DNA from: Flavobacteriales bacterium
GTDB taxonomy: Bacteria > Bacteroidota > Bacteroidia > Flavobacteriales_G > Salibacteraceae
NCBI GenBank assembly: GCA_003499525.1
Contig: DNTB01000040.1
Coordinates: forward strand, 1-31,893
Reading direction: 5' to 3'
Length of the DNA stretch: 31,893 bases
The notes beneath the pieces were generated by a model that made no database searches, was not told the DNA's origin, and saw only the letters and a program-made list of their open reading frames with translations. The translations under genes and the position numbers were made by a program. Shown here piece by piece: positions 1 through 8,516 of this stretch. Every line of letters starts with the position of its first letter. Position 1 is the first letter of the stretch.

Positions 1-594
<594 letters not shown>

Positions 595-637
595 AGTTTT
601 AGATTGTATGGATTGTATTATTTGGTGATATTAGTCA

Positions 638-669
638 CAAGGGTATAAGGAAAAAACAATTTCAGCAAA
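638..669 (-). promoter_or_regulatory. Candidate Bacteroidota promoter for the gene at 594
   Basis: Read on the minus strand, TTTG (666-669) is followed after exactly 20 bases by TACCCTTG (638-645), seven of eight positions of the TAnnTTTG consensus. It would give a leader of about 35-40 bases before the ATG at 594. Between this site and the terminator at 817 I see nothing else recognisable. Confidence 0.5.
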
Positions 670-816
670 CCACTTCCGGTATTTGGAGGGAATGAATCTA
701 TATTTGGTATGATTTTCCGGAAATCTGGTAAACTTACCCCTTACTACTGCGTGACGGAGTTGGGCATTTACGGCAGTTCTTAAACCGGATTGGTAACTCT
801 CATTCAATTTTGGGCA

Positions 817-851
817 TAAAAAAAGCCCCGCCGCTTTCGCGACCGGGCTTT
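817..851 (-). terminator. Rho-independent terminator after the 1434-residue protein gene
   Basis: On the minus strand, AAAGCCC pairs with GGGCTTT. Inside this stem, CGC and GCG close a GAAA loop. A run of T residues follows. It starts about 20 bases past the stop codon at 873. Confidence 0.85.
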
Positions 852-872
852 CTATACTTGATTATACACTTA

Positions 873-3800
873 CTATTTCGCAAGCAGTATTCTTCTTGTA
901 ATCACATCATTAGATGTTCCGATTGTTATGAAGTAAATACCGCTATCAAAGTCGCTCAAATCGAGTGTTTGATTGATATCTCTTCGTTGATTCACTCTCT
1001 GGTATAGTTGAGCTCCTCTTGAATCTGTAATGGTTACGCGTACCTCATCAGAAGCATTCAGGTTACCTGTAATCTGAACCAATCCTGTGGTTGGATTTGG
1101 GAAAATCTCTATAGAATTCAATCCAATCTCAGTGCCTGTGCTAACTACGAAACATGTATCGCAAGATTCCCAACACACCGGTAGTAAGGTTGTATCCGAA
1201 GTCGGAGTGTAAACCCTATTGGTAAATCCACCTGTTGTTTTTGTACAAGGCATTCCCTGCATCAGTTGCTCGTCCACGTTCCAGCCGTCCAGAGTGAACT
1301 TATACTCGACCTCAACACCGATATCAAGAGGCACGGTCAATTCATAGATACTGTCGTTATTGGCATCCGTCATTACTGCACAACCTCCGCACCATCCGTT
1401 GAAGGTTCCGTTGAGGTTTACATCGGTGTATGCTCCACCACCATATTGAGACAGGTCTACCTGGAAGGTTACCAGAGCTGTGGGTACCAAGCTGTCACAC
1501 GGAGCGCAGGATTCCCAGCATACCGGAGGCAAGGTAGTATCAGCCGTAGGTACCAAAAAACGGTTGGTGAATCCACCGGTAGTAACTACACATGGCATTC
1601 CTGGCATGAGTGTTTCATCAACAGTCCATCCATCCAGTGTGAATTTATACTCAGCAGTATCACCTGCATTCAACGGAACGGTAAGTTCAAAAATGGTATC
1701 ATTATTCACATCTGTCATCACGGCACATCCACCGCACCATCCGTTGAAGGTTCCGTTTAGGTTTACTACACCATATGAACCCGCGTAGTCGGACAGATCT
1801 ACCTGGAAGGTCACGTCATATGTGGCCGGAGGTGTTGAGCTGCATGAGTCGCAGGACTCCCAGCAATATGCCGGAAGAACTGTATCACCTGTAAGAACAA
1901 CAAACCTGTTGGTAAATCCACTGCTCGTTTTTGTACACGGCGTACCTGGAGTTAAATTTTCTTGTCCTGTCCAGTTGTCGTAGGCATACTTGAACTCAAT
2001 ACTGTCCGCGGTAATTGGAACTACAAGCTCCCAAATACTATCACCATCAGGATCAGCCATTGGAGCACAACCGCCACACCATCCGTTGAAGTCGCCATTG
2101 ACCTCGGGGGTAGTGTAGGTTCCACCGTACTGACTCATATCGACTCTAAAAGTCACATTGTAGGTCGACGGCGGTGTAGAGGCACAGGTATCACAAGATT
2201 CCCAGCAAACCGCGGACAACATGGTATCAGAGGAGGGTACAACCAAAAATCTATTTGTAAATGTACCATCTGTAATCACACATGGCATTCCTGGCATGAG
2301 CTGCTCATCCACATTCCAACCGTCAAGTGTGAATTTGTATTCGATTGAATCTCCTTCATTCAGCGGTACGGTGATCTCATAGATGTCATCATTGTTGGCA
2401 TCCGTCATCAGGGCACAACCTCCACACCATCCGTTGAAGGTTCCATTGAGGTTTACATCGGTATAAGGACCTCCGGTGTATTGAGACATGTCTACCTGGA
2501 AAGTTACATTTCGAGTTACCGGTGGAGTCGACCCACAAGTAGAACATGAATCCCAACAATATGCAGGAAGAACTGTATCACCTGTAAGTAAAATAAACCT
2601 GTTGGTAAATCCACCGGTAGTTTTTGTACAAGGATCACCTGGAGTCAAATTCTCCTGACCTGTCCAATTGTCGTAAGCATATTTGAACTCAATGCTATCT
2701 GCCATGATCGGAACGGTTAATTCCCAAATTCCATTTCCATCAGGATCCGCCATTGGTGCACAGCCTCCACACCATCCGTTGAAGTCTCCATTGACTTCGG
2801 GTGTTGTAAATGTTCCTGTATAACTGTTCATGTCCACCTGGAAAGTCACATTATAAGTTGCCGGTGGTATTGGGCCACAAGTATCTGTAAATGGAACAGT
2901 GACATCCGTTGGATTCAGCTGCCAGTTACCCGCGAAACTTACTTTGCTCCATAGCACGTTAAGGTCTACGGTTGCCGGAGGTGTGGTCCATGTCAACGTT
3001 CTACTGATTTTGCCAGGTACCGAAAAGTCCTCTGGTGAAATTGTTGCCCCGCTTCCGTTATTTACCAATAAGAAGTCCACAGTATCGGCATCGAATGATT
3101 CTATTTCTACAATCATACTGTTCGGTCCTGTATTCGCAATTGTGAGGTAAATTTTAGAAGGAATTTCTGCCGGTAGTCCAAGGTGAGTTACCTCTTCATT
3201 ACAATATAGAGGGCCTGTTGGTGGAACACCTGAACATGTATCACAAGACTCCCAACAAACTGGTGGAAGAGTTGTATCGCCCGAAATGTAAATGTACCTG
3301 TTGGTAAATCCTCCGGTTGTCACCACACAAGGCATACCCGCCATAAGCTGCTCATCCACAGTCCATCCATCGAGTGTGAATTTATACTCCACGGTGTCAT
3401 TTTCTACAACAGGAATGGTCAATTCGTAAATGTCGTCATTGTTCATGTCTGTCATAACCGCACATGCACCACACCAACCGTTGAACTCTCCATTGAGATT
3501 CACATCAGTATATGCAGGTCCTGTATAATGCGACATGTCCACCTGGAAGGTTACATTATGAGTTGTCGGTGGAGGGTTTGAACAAACTGAACACGAATCC
3601 CAGCAGTACGCTGGAAGAACGGTATCACCAGTTAAAACTACAAACCTATTGGTAAATCCACCACTTGTTTTTGTACAGGGGTCACCCGGTGTAAGGTTTT
3701 CCTGACCGGTCCAGTTATCATAGGCGAACTTAAACTCGATAGAATCGGCAGCTATTGGAACTGTAAGTTCCCATAGGTTATTTCCATCCGGATCAAACAT

Positions 3801-5177
3801 TGGAGCACAACCTCCGCACCATCCATTAAAATCTCCATTTACTTCAGGTGTGATATAAGTTCCAGTATAGCTGTTCATATCTACCTGGAAGGTCACATTA
3901 TATACCGTTGGGGGTGGTGTTGAACACACAGAACATGAATCCCAGCAATAGGCCGGTAAAACTGTATCGCCGGTTAAAACGATAAATCGGTTTGTGAATC
4001 CGCTTGTTGTTTTTGTACAGGGATCACCAGGTGTCAGGTTCTCCTGCCCGGCCCAGTTGTCGTAAGCATATTTGAATTCAATAGAATCGGCTGAAATAGG
4101 AACCGTTAGTTCCCAAACGTTATCACCATCTATATCGGACATTGGAGCACATCCTCCGCACCATCCATTGAAATCTCCATTAACTTCAGGAGTAGTATAG
4201 GTGCCCGTATAGCTATTCATGTTTACCTTGAAGGTAACATTATAAGTTACAGGTAAAGGTGCTCCGCAGGTATCTGTGAAAGGTACAGTCACATCAGTAG
4301 GGCTTAGTTGCCAGTTACCGGGAAAAGAAACTTTGCTCCAGAGCACATTCAAATCGACTGTAGCTGGCGGAACTGCCCACGTTAGAGTTCTGCTAATCTT
4401 ACCAGGAACTGAAAAATCTTCGGGAGAAATAACGGCTCCGCTGCCATTGTTGACTAAAAGAAAATCAACGGTATCAGCATCTGCGGATTCAATTTCAACG
4501 ATCATGGAGTTGGGGCCATTGTTCGCTATGGTAAGGAAGATAGTTGAGGGAATCTCTGCAGGAATACCCAAATGTGTAACCTCTTCATTACAATACAAAG
4601 GTCCTGTTTGCGGTGGTTGAGCAGTGGTATCAAACTCTACCAAATCGCAGTAATAAGTTTTTGAACCTGCGGTGGCTCCATCAGTATCAAAGTTGTAAAA
4701 GATGGAGAGCATGTCGTATGTATTTGCGAAGTTAATCGGCGCGGTTCCAGGAGCTGGGTTTGAAAAGTCAAATACTAATGTATCCCATGCACCTGCAACC
4801 GTAGTGTTTACCTGAGTTTCTACCGATATCCCAGCGTCGGTATGATCTTCAGCTTTCAATCTCACAGGTATATTCGCATCCGGAGACCAAACTACTACCT
4901 TAATTATCGTATTGCCTGATGCAAAAGGAATCGGGTTAGCCAAGGACTGATTACCGAGAGTTGTGCCTGCCCATGTTGCTGCAGAATCAGTCTTCGTGGA
5001 CTGCAGAACAAAATTCGAAGGATTAGTAGGGTCCACAACTACGGAAGAGACGTTGTTTCCAAAATCAACAACGGTGTAATCCACTGCTGGATCATCCCAT
5101 GTTATAGGAAGGTCTATTTGCATCTGTGCCATACTTAAAAAAGGCCAGAGCAATAAAAGTGTAAGGATTCTTTTCAT
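873..5177 (-). CDS. Giant T9SS-secreted carbohydrate-binding protein with eight six-Cys CBM20/48-like repeats
   Basis: The protein has 1434 residues. A signal peptide (MKRILTLLLLWPFLSMAQ) is followed by a beta-sandwich CBM-like domain (about 19-185) that resembles the N-terminal domain of the GH16 encoded at 26816. Next comes module A1 (about 190-305), repeats 1-3 (about 310-650), module A2 (about 652-768), repeats 4-8 (about 770-1340), and a T9SS sorting domain (about 1350-1434: IEIFPNPTTG ... GIYFITI ... RRILLAK). Each repeat has VTFQVDM, a GDFNGW-type loop, WCGGC, a PC, and CWxSCxxC. That gives six cysteines, probably paired as disulfides. GDFNGW and the following strands are typical of E-set starch/glycogen-binding folds, but the ligand is not shown. 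No catalytic domain is visible. It is probably displayed on the cell surface and binds glucan from the adjacent locus (inference). Terminators flank it, so it is probably its own transcription unit. Confidence 0.85.
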   Translation of the reverse strand: MKRILTLLLLWPFLSMAQMQIDLPITWDDPAVDYTVVDFGNNVSSVVVDPTNPSNFVLQSTKTDSAATWAGTTLGNQSLANPIPFASGNTIIKVVVWSPDANIPVRLKAEDHTDAGISVETQVNTTVAGAWDTLVFDFSNPAPGTAPINFANTYDMLSIFYNFDTDGATAGSKTYYCDLVEFDTTAQPPQTGPLYCNEEVTHLGIPAEIPSTIFLTIANNGPNSMIVEIESADADTVDFLLVNNGSGAVISPEDFSVPGKISRTLTWAVPPATVDLNVLWSKVSFPGNWQLSPTDVTVPFTDTCGAPLPVTYNVTFKVNMNSYTGTYTTPEVNGDFNGWCGGCAPMSDIDGDNVWELTVPISADSIEFKYAYDNWAGQENLTPGDPCTKTTSGFTNRFIVLTGDTVLPAYCWDSCSVCSTPPPTVYNVTFQVDMNSYTGTYITPEVNGDFNGWCGGCAPMFDPDGNNLWELTVPIAADSIEFKFAYDNWTGQENLTPGDPCTKTSGGFTNRFVVLTGDTVLPAYCWDSCSVCSNPPPTTHNVTFQVDMSHYTGPAYTDVNLNGEFNGWCGACAVMTDMNNDDIYELTIPVVENDTVEYKFTLDGWTVDEQLMAGMPCVVTTGGFTNRYIYISGDTTLPPVCWESCDTCSGVPPTGPLYCNEEVTHLGLPAEIPSKIYLTIANTGPNSMIVEIESFDADTVDFLLVNNGSGATISPEDFSVPGKISRTLTWTTPPATVDLNVLWSKVSFAGNWQLNPTDVTVPFTDTCGPIPPATYNVTFQVDMNSYTGTFTTPEVNGDFNGWCGGCAPMADPDGNGIWELTVPIMADSIEFKYAYDNWTGQENLTPGDPCTKTTGGFTNRFILLTGDTVLPAYCWDSCSTCGSTPPVTRNVTFQVDMSQYTGGPYTDVNLNGTFNGWCGGCALMTDANNDDIYEITVPLNEGDSIEYKFTLDGWNVDEQLMPGMPCVITDGTFTNRFLVVPSSDTMLSAVCWESCDTCASTPPSTYNVTFRVDMSQYGGTYTTPEVNGDFNGWCGGCAPMADPDGDSIWELVVPITADSIEFKYAYDNWTGQENLTPGTPCTKTSSGFTNRFVVLTGDTVLPAYCWESCDSCSSTPPATYDVTFQVDLSDYAGSYGVVNLNGTFNGWCGGCAVMTDVNNDTIFELTVPLNAGDTAEYKFTLDGWTVDETLMPGMPCVVTTGGFTNRFLVPTADTTLPPVCWESCAPCDSLVPTALVTFQVDLSQYGGGAYTDVNLNGTFNGWCGGCAVMTDANNDSIYELTVPLDIGVEVEYKFTLDGWNVDEQLMQGMPCTKTTGGFTNRVYTPTSDTTLLPVCWESCDTCFVVSTGTEIGLNSIEIFPNPTTGLVQITGNLNASDEVRVTITDSRGAQLYQRVNQRRDINQTLDLSDFDSGIYFITIGTSNDVITRRILLAK
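1150..4250 (-). repeat. Array of eight ~112-residue binding repeats in two alternating subtypes, interrupted by module A2
   Basis: Subtype P (TTPEVNGDFNGW, YAYDNWTGQENLTPGDPC, VLPAYCW) is found at repeats 1, 2, 4 and 6. Subtype N (DVNLNGTFNGW, FTLDGWTVDEQLMPGMPC, PPVCWESC) is found at repeats 3, 5, 7 and 8. The alternation suggests that pairs, rather than single units, were duplicated. Confidence 0.85.
2876..3217 (-). repeat. Module A2, second copy of a ~115-residue non-CBM module
   Basis: It starts at GPLYCNEEVTHLGLPAEIP and ends at VTVPFTDTCG. It differs from A1 (4263-4610) at only about ten residues, yet the DNA copies differ at many third codon positions. This indicates an old duplication kept under protein-level selection. 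It contains paired cysteines near each end. Confidence 0.75.
4263..4610 (-). repeat. Module A1, first copy of the ~115-residue module
   Basis: It starts at GPLYCNEEVTHLGIPAEIP and ends at VTVPFTDTCG. It is a beta-rich, secreted-type module that I do not recognise. It sits between the N-terminal CBM-like domain and binding repeat 1. Confidence 0.75.
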
Positions 5178-5243
5178 TTTTAACGGTTTATTTATTCTAA
5201 AACAATGCTTATTTATGATGCATACTATTACTTACTAACTAAA

Positions 5244-5274
5244 AAAGTCTCACTGCCTTGAGCAGTGAGACTTT
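5244..5274 (-). terminator. Strong rho-independent terminator after the 1013-residue protein gene
   Basis: A perfect 13-bp stem (AAAGTCTCACTGC / GCAGTGAGACTTT) with a 5-base loop is followed on the minus strand by a run of six T residues. It lies 17 bases past the stop at 5291. It separates the two giant genes transcriptionally. I could not find a clear TAnnTTTG box in the 66 bases left for the downstream gene's promoter. Confidence 0.92.
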
Positions 5275-5290
5275 GTGTCTAAAAATCCAA

Positions 5291-8200
5291 CTATCTATTC
5301 AGTACAATGCGCTCAGTCCAATTTCCAGAGCCGGTTTGGATTGAAAGGATGTAAATCCCATTCTCCATAAAACTGATGTCGATGTTTTTATTTAACTCTC
5401 TAACCTGTTCGAGTCCGCTCAGTATCAATCGACCCTGAATATCTCTTACATCCCAGGTCATTTCTTCAAAATTTTGCAATTCTCCACTCAGGGTGATACT
5501 TCCTTCAGTTGGATTTGGGAATACAACAAGTTCTCGAACCCAATTGATATCATTAAAACCAACCGGCCACTCGAGGCAAGACTCCCATTGATATGCCGGA
5601 AGCACTTCATTTTGAGTAGGATATACAAACCTGTTGATGAATTGAGACCTTGTAGTAGTGCATGGCCCTTCCGTTAGTTGCTCATCTACGGTCCACCCAT
5701 CAAGGGTAAACTTGTACTCAATCGTATCAAAATTGGTGAGCACCTTGGTGATTTCATAAATATTATCACCATCGTCATCGGTCATCACATCACATGAGCC
5801 ACACCAACTATTAAACTCACCATTTAGGTTAACCATACTGTATGACCCCTTGTAGTTACTCATATTGACCCTAAAGGTTATTCTTGATTCGTCCGGCGAG
5901 GAAGCACATCTTTCACAAGACTCCCAGCATACTGCGGTTAATACAGAATCTCCCTGAGGAGTAAGCACTCTGTTGGTGAATCCGCCTGTAGTTTTCGTGC
6001 AGGGCGAACCGGCAGTGAGCGATTCTTCCACATTCCATTGATCTAATTGGAATTTGTATTCAACTTCCTGACCAACAAGCAAAATTGTCGTCAATTCAAA
6101 TATTCCATCACTGTTATCATCGGTCATTAAAGCGCAATCGGCACACCAATCATTGAACTGACCGCTGAGATAGACATTAGTGAAGGTTGAAGCATATTCC
6201 GACATATCCACCCTGAACGTCACCTCAGCGATCTCGTCACAACCGTAGCATTGTTCCCAGCAATATGCAGGTAAAACTGTATCCGAAGAAATCTGCGTGT
6301 ATCTATTTGTAAACCCGTTTTCAGATTTAGTACAAGCCGCACCTGCCGCACTCAAGTCCTCTTCTCCGGACCAGTTATCGTGAGAGAATTTGAACTCAAT
6401 TTCAGTAATAGTATCAGAGAAAGGCACTTCAACTTCCCAAATATTGTCTCCATCAGGGTCACTCATAGGCGTACAATTTCCACACCATCCCGTCCATGGG
6501 CCATTCACCTCAGGAGTGGTAAAAGATCCTGGATATTCAGACATGTCCAAACGGAAAGTAACTCTATTGAACGGATTGACCGAGCCACAAGGCTGACAAG
6601 TTTCCCAACAAACCAAAGGCAACACTTCATCACCTGTCGGAGTGAAAACTCTATTTGTGAAGTTCCCCGACGTTTTGGTACAAGGAAGCCCAGCAAACAG
6701 TGTTTCAAATATGGTATCGTCCACCGCGTATTTATACTCTATTTCAGTACCTTCCAATAGCCTGATGGTTAATTCGTAAATATTATCGCCATCGTCATCA
6801 TTCATGGGAGCACATCCACCGCACCATCCGTTGAACGTTCCGTTCAGATTTACCGTATTGAATGTGCCTGTGAAGTCAGTCATATCAACCCTGAATGTAA
6901 TATCGGCCGAATCTGGCCCGGTAATACAGGGATCGCAAGACTCCCAACACACTTCATCCAGTGTTTCATTAGCAAAAGGCACGACAAACCTATTGGTAAA
7001 AGAACCGATTGTTTTGGTGCAGGAAGAGCCTGCTGAAAGCGTTTCAAATAATGTGTCATCTAAAGCATACTTATATTCTGAAGTATCTCCTCTTGGAATC
7101 TTGACCGTTAACTCGTATACATTATCTCCATCTCCATCGGTCATCACTGCGCAGCCACCACACCATCCATTGAAGGTTCCGTTCAGGTTTACCACATTGA
7201 AAGGATCAGTATAATTCGTCATATCCACTTTAAAGGTAACATCAACAGAGTCGGGAAGACTGCTGCATGGATCACAGGATTCCCAGCACACCGGAGCCAG
7301 GGTTTCAGTTATGGTCGGCACATAGACTCTATTGGTAAAGCTTCCTGTCGTATATGTGCAAGGGTCTCCAACCGTTAAAGTTTCCTCTACGGTAAATCCA
7401 TCCAGCGTGTATTTATATTCAATGGAATCCATAGCTGGAAGCGTTACCGTCAGTTCATAAATGGTGTCTCCATCCGGGTCTGACATCACTGCGCAGTTAC
7501 CGCACCAGTTATTAAAAGTGCCGTTAAGGTTTACTTCGGAGTACGCTGGACCGGTGTACTCTCGCATATCTACCCTAAAGGTGAGGTCAACATTGGTTGG
7601 CGCTCCGCCACACGGATCGCACGATTCCCAGCATACCGCAGGAAGAGTGCTATCGGCTGCAGGGTACACAATTCTATTGGTGAACAGACCTACCGTTTTG
7701 GTGCAGGTTGACCCCGGAGTCAGCGTTTCTTCTACTGCGAAGCCATCTAAAGTGAATTTGTATTCAGCTGTATCAAGCGTCGGAAGGTTAACCGTCAATT
7801 CATAAATATTATCGCCATCAGGGTCCGTCATCACGGCGCAGGATCCACACCAGTTATTGAAGGTGCCATTGAGATTGACCTGGCTAAAAGCCGGACCAGT
7901 ATAATCGGACATATCCACCTGAAATGAAACATTGGCGGAAGTTGGAGTTCCGGTACAAGGATCACATGATTCCCAACAAACCGCAGGTAAGACAATATCT
8001 CCACTAACCGTAATTATGCGGTTGGTAAATCCACCGCCTGATTGGGTACAGGGTGTTCCGGGAAGGAGATTCTCCTGAATATTCCAGTTATCAGCCGAAA
8101 ACTTGTATTCATAAGTGCCCGCTGAAAGAGGTATGACTAATTCCCAGATATTATCCCCATCGGGATCGCTCATTGGTGCGCAGTTACCGCACCAACTGTT

Positions 8201-8332
8201 GAATTGACCATTTACTTCCGGAGTTGTAAAAGACCCGGTATAGTCATTCATATCAACTTGAAAAGTAACGTTGAAAGTTTGCCCGAAGAGAATAAATGGA
8301 AATAGAAAGAGAGGGAGTAATATTCTATTCAT
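5291..8332 (-). CDS. Giant T9SS-secreted carbohydrate-binding protein made almost only of eight six-Cys CBM20/48-like repeats
   Basis: The protein has 1013 residues. A signal peptide (MNRILLPLFLFPFILFGQ) leads directly into eight tandem repeats (about 19-925) of the same family as in the neighbour at 873-5177. A T9SS sorting domain follows (about 930-1013: LVVFPNPTEGSITL ... NGIYILSI ... ERIVLNR). Each repeat carries VTFxVDM, a GxFNxW loop, WCGxC, a single mid-repeat Cys and CWESCxxC. The last repeat is degenerate: YQWESCLEW lacks two of these cysteines. It has neither an A module nor a separate CBM, and no catalytic domain. It is divergent from the NrtR-type regulator gene and has its own consensus promoter, so co-regulation with the glucan operon is likely (inference). 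The proposed role is surface capture of glucan. Binding to a starch-like or beta-glucan ligand cannot be decided from sequence alone. Confidence 0.85.
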   Translation of the reverse strand: MNRILLPLFLFPFILFGQTFNVTFQVDMNDYTGSFTTPEVNGQFNSWCGNCAPMSDPDGDNIWELVIPLSAGTYEYKFSADNWNIQENLLPGTPCTQSGGGFTNRIITVSGDIVLPAVCWESCDPCTGTPTSANVSFQVDMSDYTGPAFSQVNLNGTFNNWCGSCAVMTDPDGDNIYELTVNLPTLDTAEYKFTLDGFAVEETLTPGSTCTKTVGLFTNRIVYPAADSTLPAVCWESCDPCGGAPTNVDLTFRVDMREYTGPAYSEVNLNGTFNNWCGNCAVMSDPDGDTIYELTVTLPAMDSIEYKYTLDGFTVEETLTVGDPCTYTTGSFTNRVYVPTITETLAPVCWESCDPCSSLPDSVDVTFKVDMTNYTDPFNVVNLNGTFNGWCGGCAVMTDGDGDNVYELTVKIPRGDTSEYKYALDDTLFETLSAGSSCTKTIGSFTNRFVVPFANETLDEVCWESCDPCITGPDSADITFRVDMTDFTGTFNTVNLNGTFNGWCGGCAPMNDDDGDNIYELTIRLLEGTEIEYKYAVDDTIFETLFAGLPCTKTSGNFTNRVFTPTGDEVLPLVCWETCQPCGSVNPFNRVTFRLDMSEYPGSFTTPEVNGPWTGWCGNCTPMSDPDGDNIWEVEVPFSDTITEIEFKFSHDNWSGEEDLSAAGAACTKSENGFTNRYTQISSDTVLPAYCWEQCYGCDEIAEVTFRVDMSEYASTFTNVYLSGQFNDWCADCALMTDDNSDGIFELTTILLVGQEVEYKFQLDQWNVEESLTAGSPCTKTTGGFTNRVLTPQGDSVLTAVCWESCERCASSPDESRITFRVNMSNYKGSYSMVNLNGEFNSWCGSCDVMTDDDGDNIYEITKVLTNFDTIEYKFTLDGWTVDEQLTEGPCTTTRSQFINRFVYPTQNEVLPAYQWESCLEWPVGFNDINWVRELVVFPNPTEGSITLSGELQNFEEMTWDVRDIQGRLILSGLEQVRELNKNIDISFMENGIYILSIQTGSGNWTERIVLNR
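5565..8281 (-). repeat. Eight tandem ~112-residue six-Cys binding repeats
   Basis: Repeats 1 and 6 are of subtype P (TTPEVNG). Repeats 2-5, 7 and 8 are of subtype N or N-like (VNLNGTFN or variants). Repeats 4 and 5 share a shortened ALDDTLFETL-type segment, which suggests they arose by a local duplication. Confidence 0.85.
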
Positions 8333-8355
8333 ATACCATCAATATTGATCAACCC

Positions 8356-8387
8356 CAAATGTAGTGGTTTTAGTCTATTTCACCAAA
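8356..8387 (-). promoter_or_regulatory. Consensus Bacteroidota promoter for the 1013-residue protein gene
   Basis: On the minus strand, TTTG (8384-8387), 20 bases, then TACATTTG (8356-8363). This matches TTTG-N20-TAnnTTTG exactly. It lies 24 bases upstream of the ATG at 8332. Confidence 0.75.
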
Positions 8388-8435
8388 ACATAATTCAAAA
8401 CTCACTTAATTAGCTGATATTTAGGTGTTCAGATA

Positions 8436-8470
8436 AAGTGTTCTGTTGACACTTATGGTACTTTATACCA
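8436..8470. promoter_or_regulatory. Two adjacent inverted repeats, candidate operators in the divergent promoter region
   Basis: AAGTGT-N7-ACACTT (8436-8454) is followed one base later by TGGTA-N5-TACCA (8456-8470). The second overlaps the expected -33 region of the operon promoter at 8487. The likely ligand is the NUDIX-type regulator encoded next to it (inference). A direct repeat GTGTTC (8425-8430 and 8438-8443) also lies here. Confidence 0.4.
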
Positions 8471-8486
8471 AAAAGATTTTTTTTAC

Positions 8487-8494
8487 TACATTTG
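8487..8494 (+). promoter_or_regulatory. -7 box of the glucan-utilisation operon promoter
   Basis: TACATTTG matches TAnnTTTG perfectly. It sits in the same decamer, ACTACATTTG, as the opposing promoter's -7 box. The -33 element is weak (TTTA at 8462-8465, 21-base spacer), which suits a regulated promoter. A run of eight T residues (8477-8484) lies in the spacer. The expected leader before the ATG at 8517 is only about 15-20 bases. Confidence 0.65.
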
Positions 8495-8516
8495 AGAAGC
8501 GTTCTAAAGAGGCACA

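Noticed and set aside
1266..2348. Plus-strand open frames opposite the repeat array
   Set aside because: They lie wholly inside the minus-strand giant gene, recur with the repeat period and lack protein-like features; they are antisense shadows of the repetitive coding sequence.
873..8332. CRISPR-like or tandem DNA repeat array
   Set aside because: The periodicity of about 340 bases is in coding sequence and conserved at the protein level, with diverged DNA; there are no short identical repeats separated by unique spacers.
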